From IMG/VR virus record IMGVR_UViG_3300015365_000007, positions 1 through 39,459 of that record: 39,459 bases of DNA; one strand, given 5' to 3'. This document shows positions 14,839-23,040 of the stretch, piece after piece (positions within the stretch are counted from its first letter, which is position 1; each line of letters starts with the position of its first letter). The notes under the pieces were generated by a model. That model had not been told where the DNA came from. It saw only the letters and a list, made by a program, of their open reading frames with translations, and made no database searches. This DNA comes from a virus. The position numbers and the translations under genes are program-made.

Positions 14839-15785
14839 ACTACGAACAGTTATATAACAATATTCAAGCCTATGCTGAGAACACTGAGCAGTTGTTCGTA
14901 GCAAATATTCCAGTCTTTGTGATGGAGGCTGAAGAGCGTATATATAACTCAGTTCAATTACCTTCCCTACGTAAAAACGTAACAGGAACCTTAACAGCTG
15001 GTAACCAGTATTTAGCGCTTCCAAATGACTATTTATCTACGTTTTCTTTTGCGGTAATTGATAGTTCAAACAACTATAATTTTTTGTTAAATAAAGATGT
15101 TAACTTTTTACGTGAAGCTTATCCGTCTACTGTAATAACAAACGGTACTTACCAAGGAACCCCACAAGGAGTACCTAGATACTATGCTTTATTTGGTTCA
15201 CAAAACGGCTATAGTGGAGCTAATATTGATGAGTTAACCTTTATAGTTGCTCCTACTCCAGACGCTAATTACACAGTAGAAATGCATTATTTTTACTATC
15301 CACCAACCATTGTGCAAGGTCAAATTGCTACACTAGGAACTGTTACTGGTGGCTCACTATATACCGATGGTATATACCAAAATGTTTCTTTAACAGGAGG
15401 TTCAGGCGCTAATGCAACTGCTGATATCCTTGTTGCCTCAGGTGCAGTGGTCTCTTGTAGTCTTAAGTTTGGCGGTAATTTTTATATTGCTGGCGATATA
15501 TTGTCTTGTTCTTCTTTGGGACCTTCTGGTAGTGGTTTTTCAATCCCAGTAATTTCTATATCTAATTCTACAGGCCAAAGCTGGTTAGGTGATAACTATG
15601 ATCCAGTATTGTTTTATGGCGCTATGCGTGAAGCTATGATCTTCATGAAAGGTGAGCAAGATATGGTTGCTTATTATGAAAAAATGTATGAAGAAGCTCT
15701 TGCACAGCTTAATCGTCTTGGAACTGGTCTCGAGCGTGGTGATGCTTACAGAGATGGTCAAGCTCGTATTAAGGTTAACCCATGA
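14835..15785 (+). CDS. Tail adaptor (tubular protein A-like)
   Basis: This 316-residue protein begins with a helical segment typical of podovirus head-to-tail adaptors (VFVMEAEERIYNSVQLPSLR), followed by NQYLALPNDYLSTFSFAV. The C-terminus has WLGDNYDPVLFYGAMREA and FMKGEQDMVAYYEKMYEEAL, matching the adaptor helical bundle. Residues about 158-247 are a Gly/Ser-rich beta insert (GGSGANATADILVASG, KFGGNFYIAGDILS). It separates YFYYPPTIV from SWLGDN, which I recall as nearly contiguous in related proteins. It should form a ring between connector and nozzle. It overlaps the next gene by 4 nt. Confidence 0.78.
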   Translation: MNYEQLYNNIQAYAENTEQLFVANIPVFVMEAEERIYNSVQLPSLRKNVTGTLTAGNQYLALPNDYLSTFSFAVIDSSNNYNFLLNKDVNFLREAYPSTVITNGTYQGTPQGVPRYYALFGSQNGYSGANIDELTFIVAPTPDANYTVEMHYFYYPPTIVQGQIATLGTVTGGSLYTDGIYQNVSLTGGSGANATADILVASGAVVSCSLKFGGNFYIAGDILSCSSLGPSGSGFSIPVISISNSTGQSWLGDNYDPVLFYGAMREAMIFMKGEQDMVAYYEKMYEEALAQLNRLGTGLERGDAYRDGQARIKVNP

Positions 15786-16237
15786 TAGTTCAAGGCTCTA
15801 CTACCACCTTTGCCCAGAATTTATTAAATGGCAATGAAAACTTTACTACAGGTACTTACTATATTGCGCTGTATAACGCTAATGCTAATTTAAATAATAC
15901 AACACAGGCTTATATAACTACTAATGAAGTTACTGGCAACGGATATACGGCTGGTGGTAAGCCTTTAACTATTACAGTAACACCAACTGTAGATAATACT
16001 TATAACCTTGTATATTTATCATTTGCAAACGTAACTTGGAGTCCTGCAGCATTTACTTGTAGAGGCGCATTAGTTTACAATTACACAACAAAGGCAGCAT
16101 GCTTTATATTAAATTTTGGGTCTGATAAGACTTGTAATAGTAGCTTTACTGTGCAGTTCCCCGCAGCGACTAGTACGTCTGCTATTTTATCTATTGGTAG
16201 CTATACTAGTGCTACTGTTGTTAGTTCTGGAGATTAA
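15782..16237 (+). CDS. Small tail/fibre-associated beta protein
   Basis: This 151-residue protein is beta-rich, with a YYIALYNANANLN strand, TNEVTGNGYTAGGKPL and FTCRGALVYNYTTKAACFILNFGSDK. I recall the combination 'NEVxGxGYTAGG' plus 'RGALVYN' from a family of phage tail-associated proteins near fibres. It overlaps the adaptor by 4 nt and is followed after 2 nt by another fibre-like gene. A role as a small tail-spike or fibre-anchoring protein is inferred from position. Confidence 0.68.
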   Translation: MIVQGSTTTFAQNLLNGNENFTTGTYYIALYNANANLNNTTQAYITTNEVTGNGYTAGGKPLTITVTPTVDNTYNLVYLSFANVTWSPAAFTCRGALVYNYTTKAACFILNFGSDKTCNSSFTVQFPAATSTSAILSIGSYTSATVVSSGD

Positions 16238-16239
16238 TT

Positions 16240-16848
16240 ATGCATAAAGAAATTGGAAGCTGTGGTGATAATGCTGTAGTTACACTACAAACAAATGTTA
16301 TCGGTTCTGAAACCGTAGGAATTGAAGGTCATTACCATGTTGAGTGCCGTGATGCTCAAGGTAATTTAAAATGGACAGAAGAGTTTCCTAATCTAGTTAA
16401 TGCTGTTGGTAAACAATTGATGTTAGATACTTTGTTAAAAGGCTCTAGCTATACTGTTACTGGTCCATACCTTGGTTTGATTGGTACGACTAGCCCAACA
16501 TTTGGTACTGGTTCTGATACCATGACTTCACACTCTGGCTGGACTGAGTTTACTAACTACACAGTTGGTGGTTCAGCAGTTCGTGGTACGGCCGTGTTTG
16601 GTTCTTCTACTTCTACTGGCTCAACGCCGGCTAACGTAACGACTTCAAGTGCTTCCGCCATTACTTACACTATTACTGGTGCAGGCGGTAACGTAACAGG
16701 CTGTTTCTTATGTACAGGTTCAGGCGCAAGTTCAACCCAAAGCAATACTGGCGGTACTTTATATAGCGCTGGGGCATTTGGTACTGCAAAGTCTACTACT
16801 GCTGGCGACACAGTAAGCGTTACATACTCAACAACTGCAACTTCTTAA
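16240..16848 (+). CDS. Tail-fibre-like structural protein
   Basis: The first 70 residues of this 202-residue protein form a mixed domain (VGIEGHYHVECRDAQGNLKW, then FPNLVNAVGKQLMLDTLL). The remainder is Thr/Ser/Gly-rich beta sequence containing WTEFTNYT and AVFGSSTSTGS. The 'GHYxVExxDxxGNxKWxExFxNLV' N-terminus is a pattern I know from tail proteins of uncultured phages. No receptor-binding domain is identified. It lies directly before the large fibre gene, which begins with its own AAGGAG site. Confidence 0.65.
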   Translation: MHKEIGSCGDNAVVTLQTNVIGSETVGIEGHYHVECRDAQGNLKWTEEFPNLVNAVGKQLMLDTLLKGSSYTVTGPYLGLIGTTSPTFGTGSDTMTSHSGWTEFTNYTVGGSAVRGTAVFGSSTSTGSTPANVTTSSASAITYTITGAGGNVTGCFLCTGSGASSTQSNTGGTLYSAGAFGTAKSTTAGDTVSVTYSTTATS

Positions 16849-16858
16849 GGAGTCCTAA

Positions 16859-18961
16859 ATGGCTCTGGCGTTATATGATCGTGTCCAAGAGACAACGACA
16901 ACGTCTGGTACTGGGTCGGTTACTCTAACGGGTGCCGTCTCTGGTTATCAGTCGTTTGCGGTTGTTGGGAATGGTAATACTTGTTTCTACACCATTGTAG
17001 ATGGTTCCGCATGGGAAGTAGGTCTTGGCACGTATTCAACTACTGGGCCTACCCTTGCACGTACTACCGTTTATGCCAATTCAAATGGTAATACATCCCC
17101 AATCACGCTATCATCTAGCGCTAATACTAAGTCGGTATTTTTAACATACCCAGCAGAAAAGTCTATTAACTATGATGCTGCCGGCGTAGCGACTATTGGT
17201 TCTATTCTTGGTTATTCTGATACAGGAATTGTTGCTTCGTTTGCGTCTACAGTAGCTGGATACAATCAAGTAATTCTTCAGAATAAAAGCAGCGCAACAA
17301 CTGCTTCTACAAATTTTAACGTATCAAACGATGCCGCTACAGCTACTACAGGTTATGCTGAGCTTGGTATTAATTCAAGCACATACTCAGGTACAGGCGC
17401 ATTTAATATTGCTGGCGCATCTTATTTAGCTTCTGCGTCTACAGATTTAGCTATTGGTACTTATGGTGCATATAACGTTCACTTTGTAACTAATAGCAGT
17501 ACAACTGATGCAATGACCATTTATAACGATGGTGGTGTTTCGTTGGGCGGTCAACCAGATCCTGGTATCGGTACTTTATATGCCAATAACGTATATATTG
17601 GTTTTACTACAGTTACAGCAGCTGCGGGTACCACAGTACTTACAAATTCTTCTTCAGGTTGGATACAAGTAGTTGGTACAACTACACAAACAATTCAATT
17701 ACCTAACGCCACAACACTGTACAAAGGGTTAGCGTACACAATTGCAAATAACTCAACTGGCGTTGTTACTATTAAAGACAATGCATCAACTACCATTGAT
17801 ACCGTTGTTACAGGTGGCACATCAGTTTTAGTTTTAACAGCTAATGGTACATCTGCGGGTTCTTGGTCTGCATATAGTTATATTCCAGCAAGTTATGATT
17901 TTAGTACCTCTACAGCTAACTTTGGTACAGCAACTATTACTAATGCTACATATAATGGAAACACCATTACTCCAGCTTATGGCGGCACAGGATTAACTAC
18001 ATTTACTGCCGCTAATAATGCTCTTTACTCCACATCATCTTCTGCCTTAACTGCGGGAACTCTACCCGTTGCTGCTGGTGGAACTGGGGCTACAACTTTA
18101 ACTGGATATGTATACGGTAACGGTACGTCAGCGATGACTGCTTCTATTACAATCCCAACTTCGGCATTATCTGGCAGTTTTGTAAGTACGTTTAGTGCTG
18201 GCACAACAGGTTTAACCCCATCCACTGCCACTACTGGCGCAGTTACTCTTGCTGGAACTTTGGCAATAGCTAATGGTGGGACGGGATCAACCACTGCGGC
18301 TACTGTTGCTGGTACTGGTATTTCTGTATCTGGAACTTTCCCAAATCAAACAGTAACTAATTCTGGTGTAACTTCTGCCGTTGCTGGTACAGCAATTAGC
18401 GTATCTGGCTCTACTGGCGCAGTAACAATTAATAATACTGGCGTAACTTCTATTGTGGCTGGTACAGGTATTTCAGTTTCTGGGGCTACTGGAGCGGTTA
18501 CTGTTTCTTCTACAGCATCTGGCGCAACTATTACAGGCACTACAACTTCTGGTACTTACTATGTTGTTGGTACAACTTCAACTTCTGGGTCATTAACTAC
18601 AGCTTCTATTTCGAATACTAATGCTGTTTCTTACAATGCTAATACCGGTGCTTTAACTGCTGTGTCTCATGTATCCTCATCTGATGAGCGTTTAAAAACA
18701 AACTGGGCTGGTTTAGATTTAGATTTTGTGGCTCGGTTATCTGATGTAAAACATGGTACTTTTGAGCGTATTAGTAGCGGCAATCGTGAAGTCGGTGTAA
18801 CAGCCCAATCGTTACAAAAAGTTATTCCGGAAGCTGTTATTGAAGGCGATGATGGTATGTTATCTGTTAACTATGGTGGAGCGGCTTTGGTTGCAACTAT
18901 TGAGTTAGCTAAAGTAGTTCAGGAATTACGTGCTGAAATTGCGGCATTAAAGGCTAGATAA
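16859..18961 (+). CDS. Tail fibre with C-terminal S74 peptidase/chaperone domain
   Basis: This 700-residue fibre has an N-terminal tail-anchoring region (LALYDRVQETTTTSGTGSV, TLARTTVYANSNG). A long Thr/Gly/Ser-rich shaft follows, with GGTG(A/S)TT-type units and several copies of a GTGISVSGxTGAVT repeat (about residues 480-560). The C-terminal S74 domain lies at about 608-700: it starts at SSDERLKTNW and includes GVTAQSLQKVIPEAV, LSVNYGGAALVATIELAKVV and a terminal coiled coil. S74 domains trimerise the fibre and then cleave themselves off at a Ser, here likely S607 or S608 before DERLK. The downstream gene starts on the stop codon. It is probably a receptor-contacting fibre. Confidence 0.88.
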   Translation: MALALYDRVQETTTTSGTGSVTLTGAVSGYQSFAVVGNGNTCFYTIVDGSAWEVGLGTYSTTGPTLARTTVYANSNGNTSPITLSSSANTKSVFLTYPAEKSINYDAAGVATIGSILGYSDTGIVASFASTVAGYNQVILQNKSSATTASTNFNVSNDAATATTGYAELGINSSTYSGTGAFNIAGASYLASASTDLAIGTYGAYNVHFVTNSSTTDAMTIYNDGGVSLGGQPDPGIGTLYANNVYIGFTTVTAAAGTTVLTNSSSGWIQVVGTTTQTIQLPNATTLYKGLAYTIANNSTGVVTIKDNASTTIDTVVTGGTSVLVLTANGTSAGSWSAYSYIPASYDFSTSTANFGTATITNATYNGNTITPAYGGTGLTTFTAANNALYSTSSSALTAGTLPVAAGGTGATTLTGYVYGNGTSAMTASITIPTSALSGSFVSTFSAGTTGLTPSTATTGAVTLAGTLAIANGGTGSTTAATVAGTGISVSGTFPNQTVTNSGVTSAVAGTAISVSGSTGAVTINNTGVTSIVAGTGISVSGATGAVTVSSTASGATITGTTTSGTYYVVGTTSTSGSLTTASISNTNAVSYNANTGALTAVSHVSSSDERLKTNWAGLDLDFVARLSDVKHGTFERISSGNREVGVTAQSLQKVIPEAVIEGDDGMLSVNYGGAALVATIELAKVVQELRAEIAALKAR

Positions 18962-19833
18962 TGTTTGGCATATCAGCTTTTGCTCAAACGCCTTTTGCTA
19001 GCTTAGCTTCTAATGCTATTCTTTTATCTATTACAGAAGGCCTAACTTTAGATGACTCTAACACACAGCAAACTGCATTTTTACAGACCATAACTGAACC
19101 CGTCACTGTAACGGAAGCTGAATCTTTTGCAGCCATTTTCTTGCTTAGTTTAGTAGAACCTATAACTTCTGGAGATTCGAATACACAGCAATCGGCATTT
19201 TTAACTAGCCTTACAGAACCATTAACCTCCGCAGACTCTAAATCTATATCCGCTCAATTTGCGCAGTCCGTTACTGAAAACTCAAGCCCTAATGATACAT
19301 ATGCAACTTATTTTGCTTTTGGTCAGGCTCTTAACGAGCCAATAAATACTGTTTTAGACTCAAGCACCCAAACTTCAGTTTTTGGTCAAACAATTACAGA
19401 AAATAACAATTTAAATGACGCTAGCGCTATAACCGCCCAGTTTAAATCCAGCATCATTGAAAACATAACAGCACAAGACGTAATAAATATAGCCGCTCAG
19501 TTTGCTACAACTATTTCAGAAAATGCTACATTGGCTGATATAGAAACCCTTGTTTCTATCTTTTTATTTAATATAACTGAAGGTCTAACTTCTGCTGAAA
19601 CCGAGTCCATAGCTGCACAGTTTACCCAAACCGTTACCGAAACTCTAACTTCTGGGGATGCAAACTCAGTTCAAGCGGCATTTAAAATGGCTGTTTTTGA
19701 GAATGTATCTTTGCTAGACTCGCTAATTGCCCGTGGATGGATTAAAATTAACGACAATCAGACGGCAAATTGGGCTAATACTAATAATGGGCAAAACCCC
19801 GGTTGGACCCAAATTAACGATTTTCAAGGATAG
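18961..19833 (+). CDS. Protein of twelve 20-residue repeats (fibre-like)
   Basis: Nearly the whole 290-residue protein is a tandem repeat with a period close to 20 residues, about twelve copies (residues ~18-258). The consensus is hTExhTxxDxxxxxAxF, where h is hydrophobic; examples are SLTEPLTSADSKSISAQF and TVTETLTSGDANSVQAAF. The tail (WIKINDNQTANWANTNNG, WTQINDFQG) is a Trp/Asn-rich double motif common at the ends of phage surface proteins. There is no signal or membrane segment. Between two fibre genes, it probably makes an elongated solenoid or rod in the tail-fibre assembly. Its ATG overlaps the upstream stop (TAATG). Confidence 0.75.
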   Translation: MFGISAFAQTPFASLASNAILLSITEGLTLDDSNTQQTAFLQTITEPVTVTEAESFAAIFLLSLVEPITSGDSNTQQSAFLTSLTEPLTSADSKSISAQFAQSVTENSSPNDTYATYFAFGQALNEPINTVLDSSTQTSVFGQTITENNNLNDASAITAQFKSSIIENITAQDVINIAAQFATTISENATLADIETLVSIFLFNITEGLTSAETESIAAQFTQTVTETLTSGDANSVQAAFKMAVFENVSLLDSLIARGWIKINDNQTANWANTNNGQNPGWTQINDFQG

Positions 19834-19836
19834 ATC

Positions 19837-20427
19837 ATGGCATCTACGTACACAACTAGTTTAAAAATCCAAGAAATTGGTAGCGGCGAACAGGCTGGCG
19901 TCTGGGGTTCTACGACCAATACAAACTGGAATTTAATTGAACAAGCCGTTGCTGGGGTGCAAACCATTACGATGGCTAATGCCAATTACACTTTATCAAA
20001 CCTTAACGGTACTTTAGACGAAGCCCGTAATGCAGTTATTGTGGTTAATGGTACAAACTCTGGTGTTTATCAAGTTATTGCACCATTAGTAACTAAGACA
20101 TTTATTGTTTCAAATCAAACTTCTGGTGGAAACAGTATTACTATTGGCGGTGCTTCTGGTTCAGTAATCACTATTCCAAACGGTTTCACTACTATTGTTT
20201 ATTGTGATGGAACAAGTTTTTATTCTGGTATTACTGGACTTACCGGAAACCAAACCATTAATGGAAATTTAAGTGTTACCGGAATAGTTTCAATAGGCGC
20301 AAACTACTCTATCGGCCAGTCTAGCGGTAAACTATATTTTTACTATAACGGTTCTCCATTAGCATCGTTAGATTCTTCAGGAAACTTTATAACCACTGGC
20401 AGCGAAACTGCTGGCGGAACACCTTAA
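19837..20427 (+). CDS. Short tail fibre protein
   Basis: The N-terminus of this 196-residue protein (LKIQEIGSGEQAGVWGSTTNTNWNLIEQA) is the well-known anchor domain of a family of phage fibre proteins ('GxGEQAGxWGxTTNxNWxLIExA'). The rest is beta-rich, with GNQTINGNLSVTGIV, a repeat typical of trimeric shafts, and ends in a short SGNFITTGSETAGGTP. It lacks a large distal domain, so it may be completed by the next gene product or act as an adaptor subunit. The start follows an AAGGAT ribosome site. Confidence 0.78.
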   Translation: MASTYTTSLKIQEIGSGEQAGVWGSTTNTNWNLIEQAVAGVQTITMANANYTLSNLNGTLDEARNAVIVVNGTNSGVYQVIAPLVTKTFIVSNQTSGGNSITIGGASGSVITIPNGFTTIVYCDGTSFYSGITGLTGNQTINGNLSVTGIVSIGANYSIGQSSGKLYFYYNGSPLASLDSSGNFITTGSETAGGTP

Positions 20428-20439
20428 TAGGAGCAACAC

Positions 20440-21018
20440 ATGGCAATTACAACTTCGGGTACTTCGATTACCTTTAATGATTCAACTACGCAGACCACTG
20501 CGCCAGTTAACACAAACGCTAACGTAAACTCTGTTTCGGCGGGCACAGGTATTTCGGTATCTGCTACTACAGGCGCTCTTACCGTAACTAATGCTGGTGT
20601 AACTTCTATTGCCGCTGGAACTGGTATTTCTGTTTCAGCATCAACTGGTGGGGTAACTATTACCAATACTGCATCTGGTGGAGTAACTTCTGCTGTTGCT
20701 GGTAATGGCGTAGCAGTATCAGGTGCTACTGGTGCAGTTACTTTTAGTCTTGGTTCGGTTGGATTTAATACTGTTGGTAGTTATACTTTTGCTTATTTTA
20801 CCAATGGCTCAAATTTAACCCAAGGAAGCAATTATTCTGCTGGTAGTAGTGCAAGTCAATGTCAGAATATTGGGTGGTATGGCTTAAATATTGGTGGATG
20901 CACCACTCAAGCAAGTGTAAATGTAACTTCAAACAGTTTATCAGGTACTTGGAAATATATGGGATCTACACAATCTTCAGGTAATCCAATATTTGGTATT
21001 GTTTGTCGTGTTGCTTAA
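20440..21018 (+). CDS. Tail fibre / receptor-binding tip protein
   Basis: This 192-residue protein carries an N-terminal ITFNDSTTQTTA motif common to phage fibres. Three copies of the GTGISVSAxTGxVTxTN shaft repeat (about residues 30-105) closely match those in the 700-residue fibre. The C-terminal domain is distinct, with three cysteines and aromatic residues (SASQCQNIGWYGLNIGGC, LSGTWKYMGSTQSSG, IVCRVA), typical of a distal receptor-binding tip. A good AGGAG site precedes the start. It likely forms a fibre with or alternative to its neighbours. Confidence 0.72.
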   Translation: MAITTSGTSITFNDSTTQTTAPVNTNANVNSVSAGTGISVSATTGALTVTNAGVTSIAAGTGISVSASTGGVTITNTASGGVTSAVAGNGVAVSGATGAVTFSLGSVGFNTVGSYTFAYFTNGSNLTQGSNYSAGSSASQCQNIGWYGLNIGGCTTQASVNVTSNSLSGTWKYMGSTQSSGNPIFGIVCRVA

Positions 21019-21033
21019 TAAAAGGAAAATAAA

Positions 21034-21291
21034 ATGTTAACTATTCAATATGCTAAAGACCCTATTTGGAATGATGAAGCCCATACTGCTATTCATTTAA
21101 TTGTAAAATTTGAAGAAATGACTGAAGAATTGCCTTTTCTTGCAACACCAAATGACCCAATGCCTTATGGGGTAGAACTTTATAACAATGCAGTTGCTGG
21201 TGATTATGGAACTATTGCACCTTATGTTCCACCAGCACCACAAGAAATTTCAACAAACCAACCTTCCACTACTGGAACACAGACTATCTAA
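21034..21291 (+). CDS. Small fibre-associated protein
   Basis: This 85-residue protein has the pattern IWNDEAHTAIHLIVKFE, then DPMPYGVELYNNAVAGDYG and a Pro-rich end (APYVPPAPQ). I recall 'xxYGxELYxxAxAGxxGxIAPYVPP' from short proteins encoded directly after phage tail fibres, sometimes called tail-fibre assembly or fibre-tip proteins. Its stop codon overlaps the next start (TAATG). Its position after three fibre genes agrees with an accessory role. Confidence 0.68.
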   Translation: MLTIQYAKDPIWNDEAHTAIHLIVKFEEMTEELPFLATPNDPMPYGVELYNNAVAGDYGTIAPYVPPAPQEISTNQPSTTGTQTI

Positions 21292-21464
21292 TGACTTATG
21301 GTATTTATCCTAATTCGTCTCCAGAGTTTCGTATGTTTCAAAAAGAAAATGGAACAATAGAAATGCAAGTGCGATATTTAAACGCACCTATGAATTACAC
21401 AGGAAAATGGATGCCAGTTAAAATGGAACAGGAAAATGGTACAAACAATAGCCCCCAAGCATAG
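21291..21464 (+). CDS. Short conserved late protein (57 aa)
   Basis: This 57-residue gene starts on the overlapping TAATG after the previous gene. The product reads MTYGIYPNSSPEFRMF, then MQVRYLNAPMNYTGKWMPV and a polar tail. I recall the pattern 'YPNSSPEFRxF...MQVRY.N...YTGKWxxV' from many uncultured phages near fibre genes. It overlaps the cupin gene by 29 nt. Function unknown. Confidence 0.72.
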   Translation: MTYGIYPNSSPEFRMFQKENGTIEMQVRYLNAPMNYTGKWMPVKMEQENGTNNSPQA

Positions 21465-21717
21465 CTTTACTTATGATGGTGCAACAATACATGTTTATCA
21501 TGCTAATAAAGGTGAAGGAATACCAATGCACACTCATACTTACTCCCATGCTACTACTTGTATGAATGGCTCTTGTAAGTACACTTCTGATGGTAAAACT
21601 TTAATTGCTGATAAAAATACTCAACCCATTAACCTTCTTGCTGGTAAGTTCCATGAAATAGAAGCATTAGAAGATGGCACAGTATTTGTAAATGTATTTG
21701 CTGAAGGAAAAGGTTAA
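21436..21717 (+). CDS. Small cupin-fold protein
   Basis: This 93-residue protein fits a single cupin barrel. Motif 1, G(x)5HxH, is present exactly as G26-H32-H34, with H38 following in place of the usual Glu. Motif 2 is visible as LLAGKFHEI with its His, followed by TVFVNVF. Three or four His ligands suggest a metal site; an extra Cys pair (TTCMNGSCKY) lies between strands. The start at 21436 lies inside the previous gene, with AGGA just upstream. Cupins are diverse enzymes and binding proteins; a virion role is possible but no substrate can be inferred. Confidence 0.7.
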   Translation: MVQTIAPKHSFTYDGATIHVYHANKGEGIPMHTHTYSHATTCMNGSCKYTSDGKTLIADKNTQPINLLAGKFHEIEALEDGTVFVNVFAEGKG

Positions 21718-21803
21718 TGTTTGGTGTAGACGATATTATTAGCGTTGGGATGAAAATCCTAGACAAAGTTATTCCCGATCCCACAGCAAAAGGCAACGGC
21801 TAA
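21717..21803 (+). CDS. 28-codon mini-ORF (holin N-terminus-like)
   Basis: The ATG overlaps the preceding stop (TAATG) and the TAA ends 1 nt before the next ATG. The peptide MFGVDDIISVGMKILDKVIP followed by DPTAKGNG resembles the N-terminus of three-TM phage holins, which start with a short helix and an IPDP motif, but nothing of the membrane part follows. It may be a remnant, or a leader that couples translation of the membrane protein at 21805, whose own ribosome site is weak. Confidence 0.5.
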   Translation: MFGVDDIISVGMKILDKVIPDPTAKGNG

Positions 21804-21804
21804 T

Positions 21805-22491
21805 ATGGCAGTCTCAAAAAAGGCTGTTAAAAAGAAACCAATGATTAAAAAAACACCGCCAAAAACAAGGGCTAATAGCTTAAAAGCTAATAACCAGTCA
21901 TTAAGCATTGATAAAGTCATTGATCTTATTAAGTGGGTCGATAACCCGTTTAAGTTATTAACAGTAATTTTGTTGTCAACTTTTGCTTTTACTGGTTACT
22001 TTGCTTGGGATAGTCGTCAAGTTATTCTTCACGCAATTTATGCAAGCAATGAAATGCCAAAGGTTAAAGACCAAGATAAACTTATTCCATTGGCAAAATC
22101 ATTAATGAAAGACGTTGATGCGGTTACTGTTGTGGTTAACGCTACTAATTTGGCTACTAACTCTAGGACTACCATATTGGCATTAAACAAGGATGGCAAA
22201 GAAGAAAGCTTAGAAGGAGTTAATTCAAGCTTATTTTCTGCTAGCCCAGAACGCAATAAAGCTGTTGTAGCTATGCTTAGCGGAGAGGTGTTTTGTGAAG
22301 ACTTTTCGCCCTCTTCCAAAGTAGGTGAATGGCAAATTAAGCATGGCGTTAAATATGTTTGTAGGGGTTCAATACCACCCGAAATGGGCAAATTTGCTGG
22401 CTACATAGCTGTAGGATTTCCAGAAATGCCAAAAGATTTAATTGCAGTTAAAACTCGTATTAATTTTACTACTACTCAAATGGCGAAATAA
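21805..22491 (+). CDS. Single-span membrane protein of the lysis module
   Basis: This 228-residue protein has a very basic cytoplasmic N-terminus (residues 1-30) and a single transmembrane segment at about 49-67 (FKLLTVILLSTFAFTGYFA). A roughly 155-residue soluble domain is predicted outside the membrane. That domain alternates strands and helices (DVDAVTVVVNAT, TTILALNKDGK, AVVAMLSGEVF, YVCRGSIPPE, AGYIAVGFP) and loosely resembles GAF/PAS-like sensor folds, an uncertain impression. It is encoded directly before the holin-like gene and endolysin, so regulation of lysis timing, for example as an antiholin, is plausible. Weak ribosome site; start follows a mini-ORF. Confidence 0.7.
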   Translation: MAVSKKAVKKKPMIKKTPPKTRANSLKANNQSLSIDKVIDLIKWVDNPFKLLTVILLSTFAFTGYFAWDSRQVILHAIYASNEMPKVKDQDKLIPLAKSLMKDVDAVTVVVNATNLATNSRTTILALNKDGKEESLEGVNSSLFSASPERNKAVVAMLSGEVFCEDFSPSSKVGEWQIKHGVKYVCRGSIPPEMGKFAGYIAVGFPEMPKDLIAVKTRINFTTTQMAK

Positions 22492-22493
22492 TT

Positions 22494-22541
22494 ATGTTTG
22501 GAATAGATGACATCAGTAACAAAACCCAAATAGGAAAATGA
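22494..22541 (+). other. 15-codon mini-ORF similar to the one at 21717
   Basis: It encodes MFGIDDISNKTQIGK and stops 1 nt before the ATG of the holin-like gene, the same spacing as the 21717 mini-ORF. The first seven codons match that mini-ORF closely (MFGVDDI against MFGIDDI, mostly silent differences). It also contains the AGGA ribosome site for 22543. Likely a decayed duplicate or a coupling leader. Confidence 0.4.
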
Positions 22542-22542
22542 T

Positions 22543-23040
22543 ATGGAATGGCTTAAACAAATTGCACCTACTATTGCTACTTGCCTTGGCGGTCCTCTTG
22601 CTGGCTTGGCTGTATCAGCTGTCTCAAAAGCCTTGGGAATAGACGAATCTCAAGTACAAGACACCATAGATAGTGGCAAATTAAACTCTGACCAGATAGC
22701 CTCTATTAAACAAGCTGAAATTGAACTACAAAAATCAGCTCAAGAACTAGGTCTTAACTTTGAGCAATTGGCGGTTCAAGACCGTGCTTCTGCTCGCAGT
22801 ATGCAATCTGAGACTAAATCTATTGTTCCTCCTGTTTTAGCTTTTGGCGTTACTTTAGGGTTTTTTGGCATTTTGTTTGGTCTTATGACTGGCAAAGTAG
22901 ATTCAACTAACCAAGCTTTGATGATTATGTTAGGAAGCCTTGGTACTGCTTGGGTTTCAATCATTAGTTTTTATTTTGGTTCTTCAGCTGGGTCTCAGGC
23001 TAAAGATAAATTAATTTATAACGCCACCCCAACTAAATGA
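22543..23040 (+). CDS. Holin-like membrane protein
   Basis: In this 165-residue protein, a mildly hydrophobic N-terminal helix (residues 8-32) is followed by an amphipathic Gln-rich helix (50-90). Two strong transmembrane segments lie at about 94-115 (IVPPVLAFGVTLGFFGILFG) and 125-147 (LMIMLGSLGTAWVSIISFYF). The tail is GSSAGSQAKDKL. The 'AVQDRASARxMQ' segment before the first span is a signature I recall from phage holins of the three-TM class. It would make the inner-membrane lesion that releases the endolysin. It overlaps the endolysin gene by 4 nt (ATGA), supporting the lysis cassette. Confidence 0.8.
   Translation: MEWLKQIAPTIATCLGGPLAGLAVSAVSKALGIDESQVQDTIDSGKLNSDQIASIKQAEIELQKSAQELGLNFEQLAVQDRASARSMQSETKSIVPPVLAFGVTLGFFGILFGLMTGKVDSTNQALMIMLGSLGTAWVSIISFYFGSSAGSQAKDKLIYNATPTK

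Noticed and set aside
18025-18540. Two minus-strand Val/Pro/Ala-rich open frames
   Set aside because: They are antisense shadows of the Thr/Gly-rich fibre shaft repeats, with no ribosome sites.
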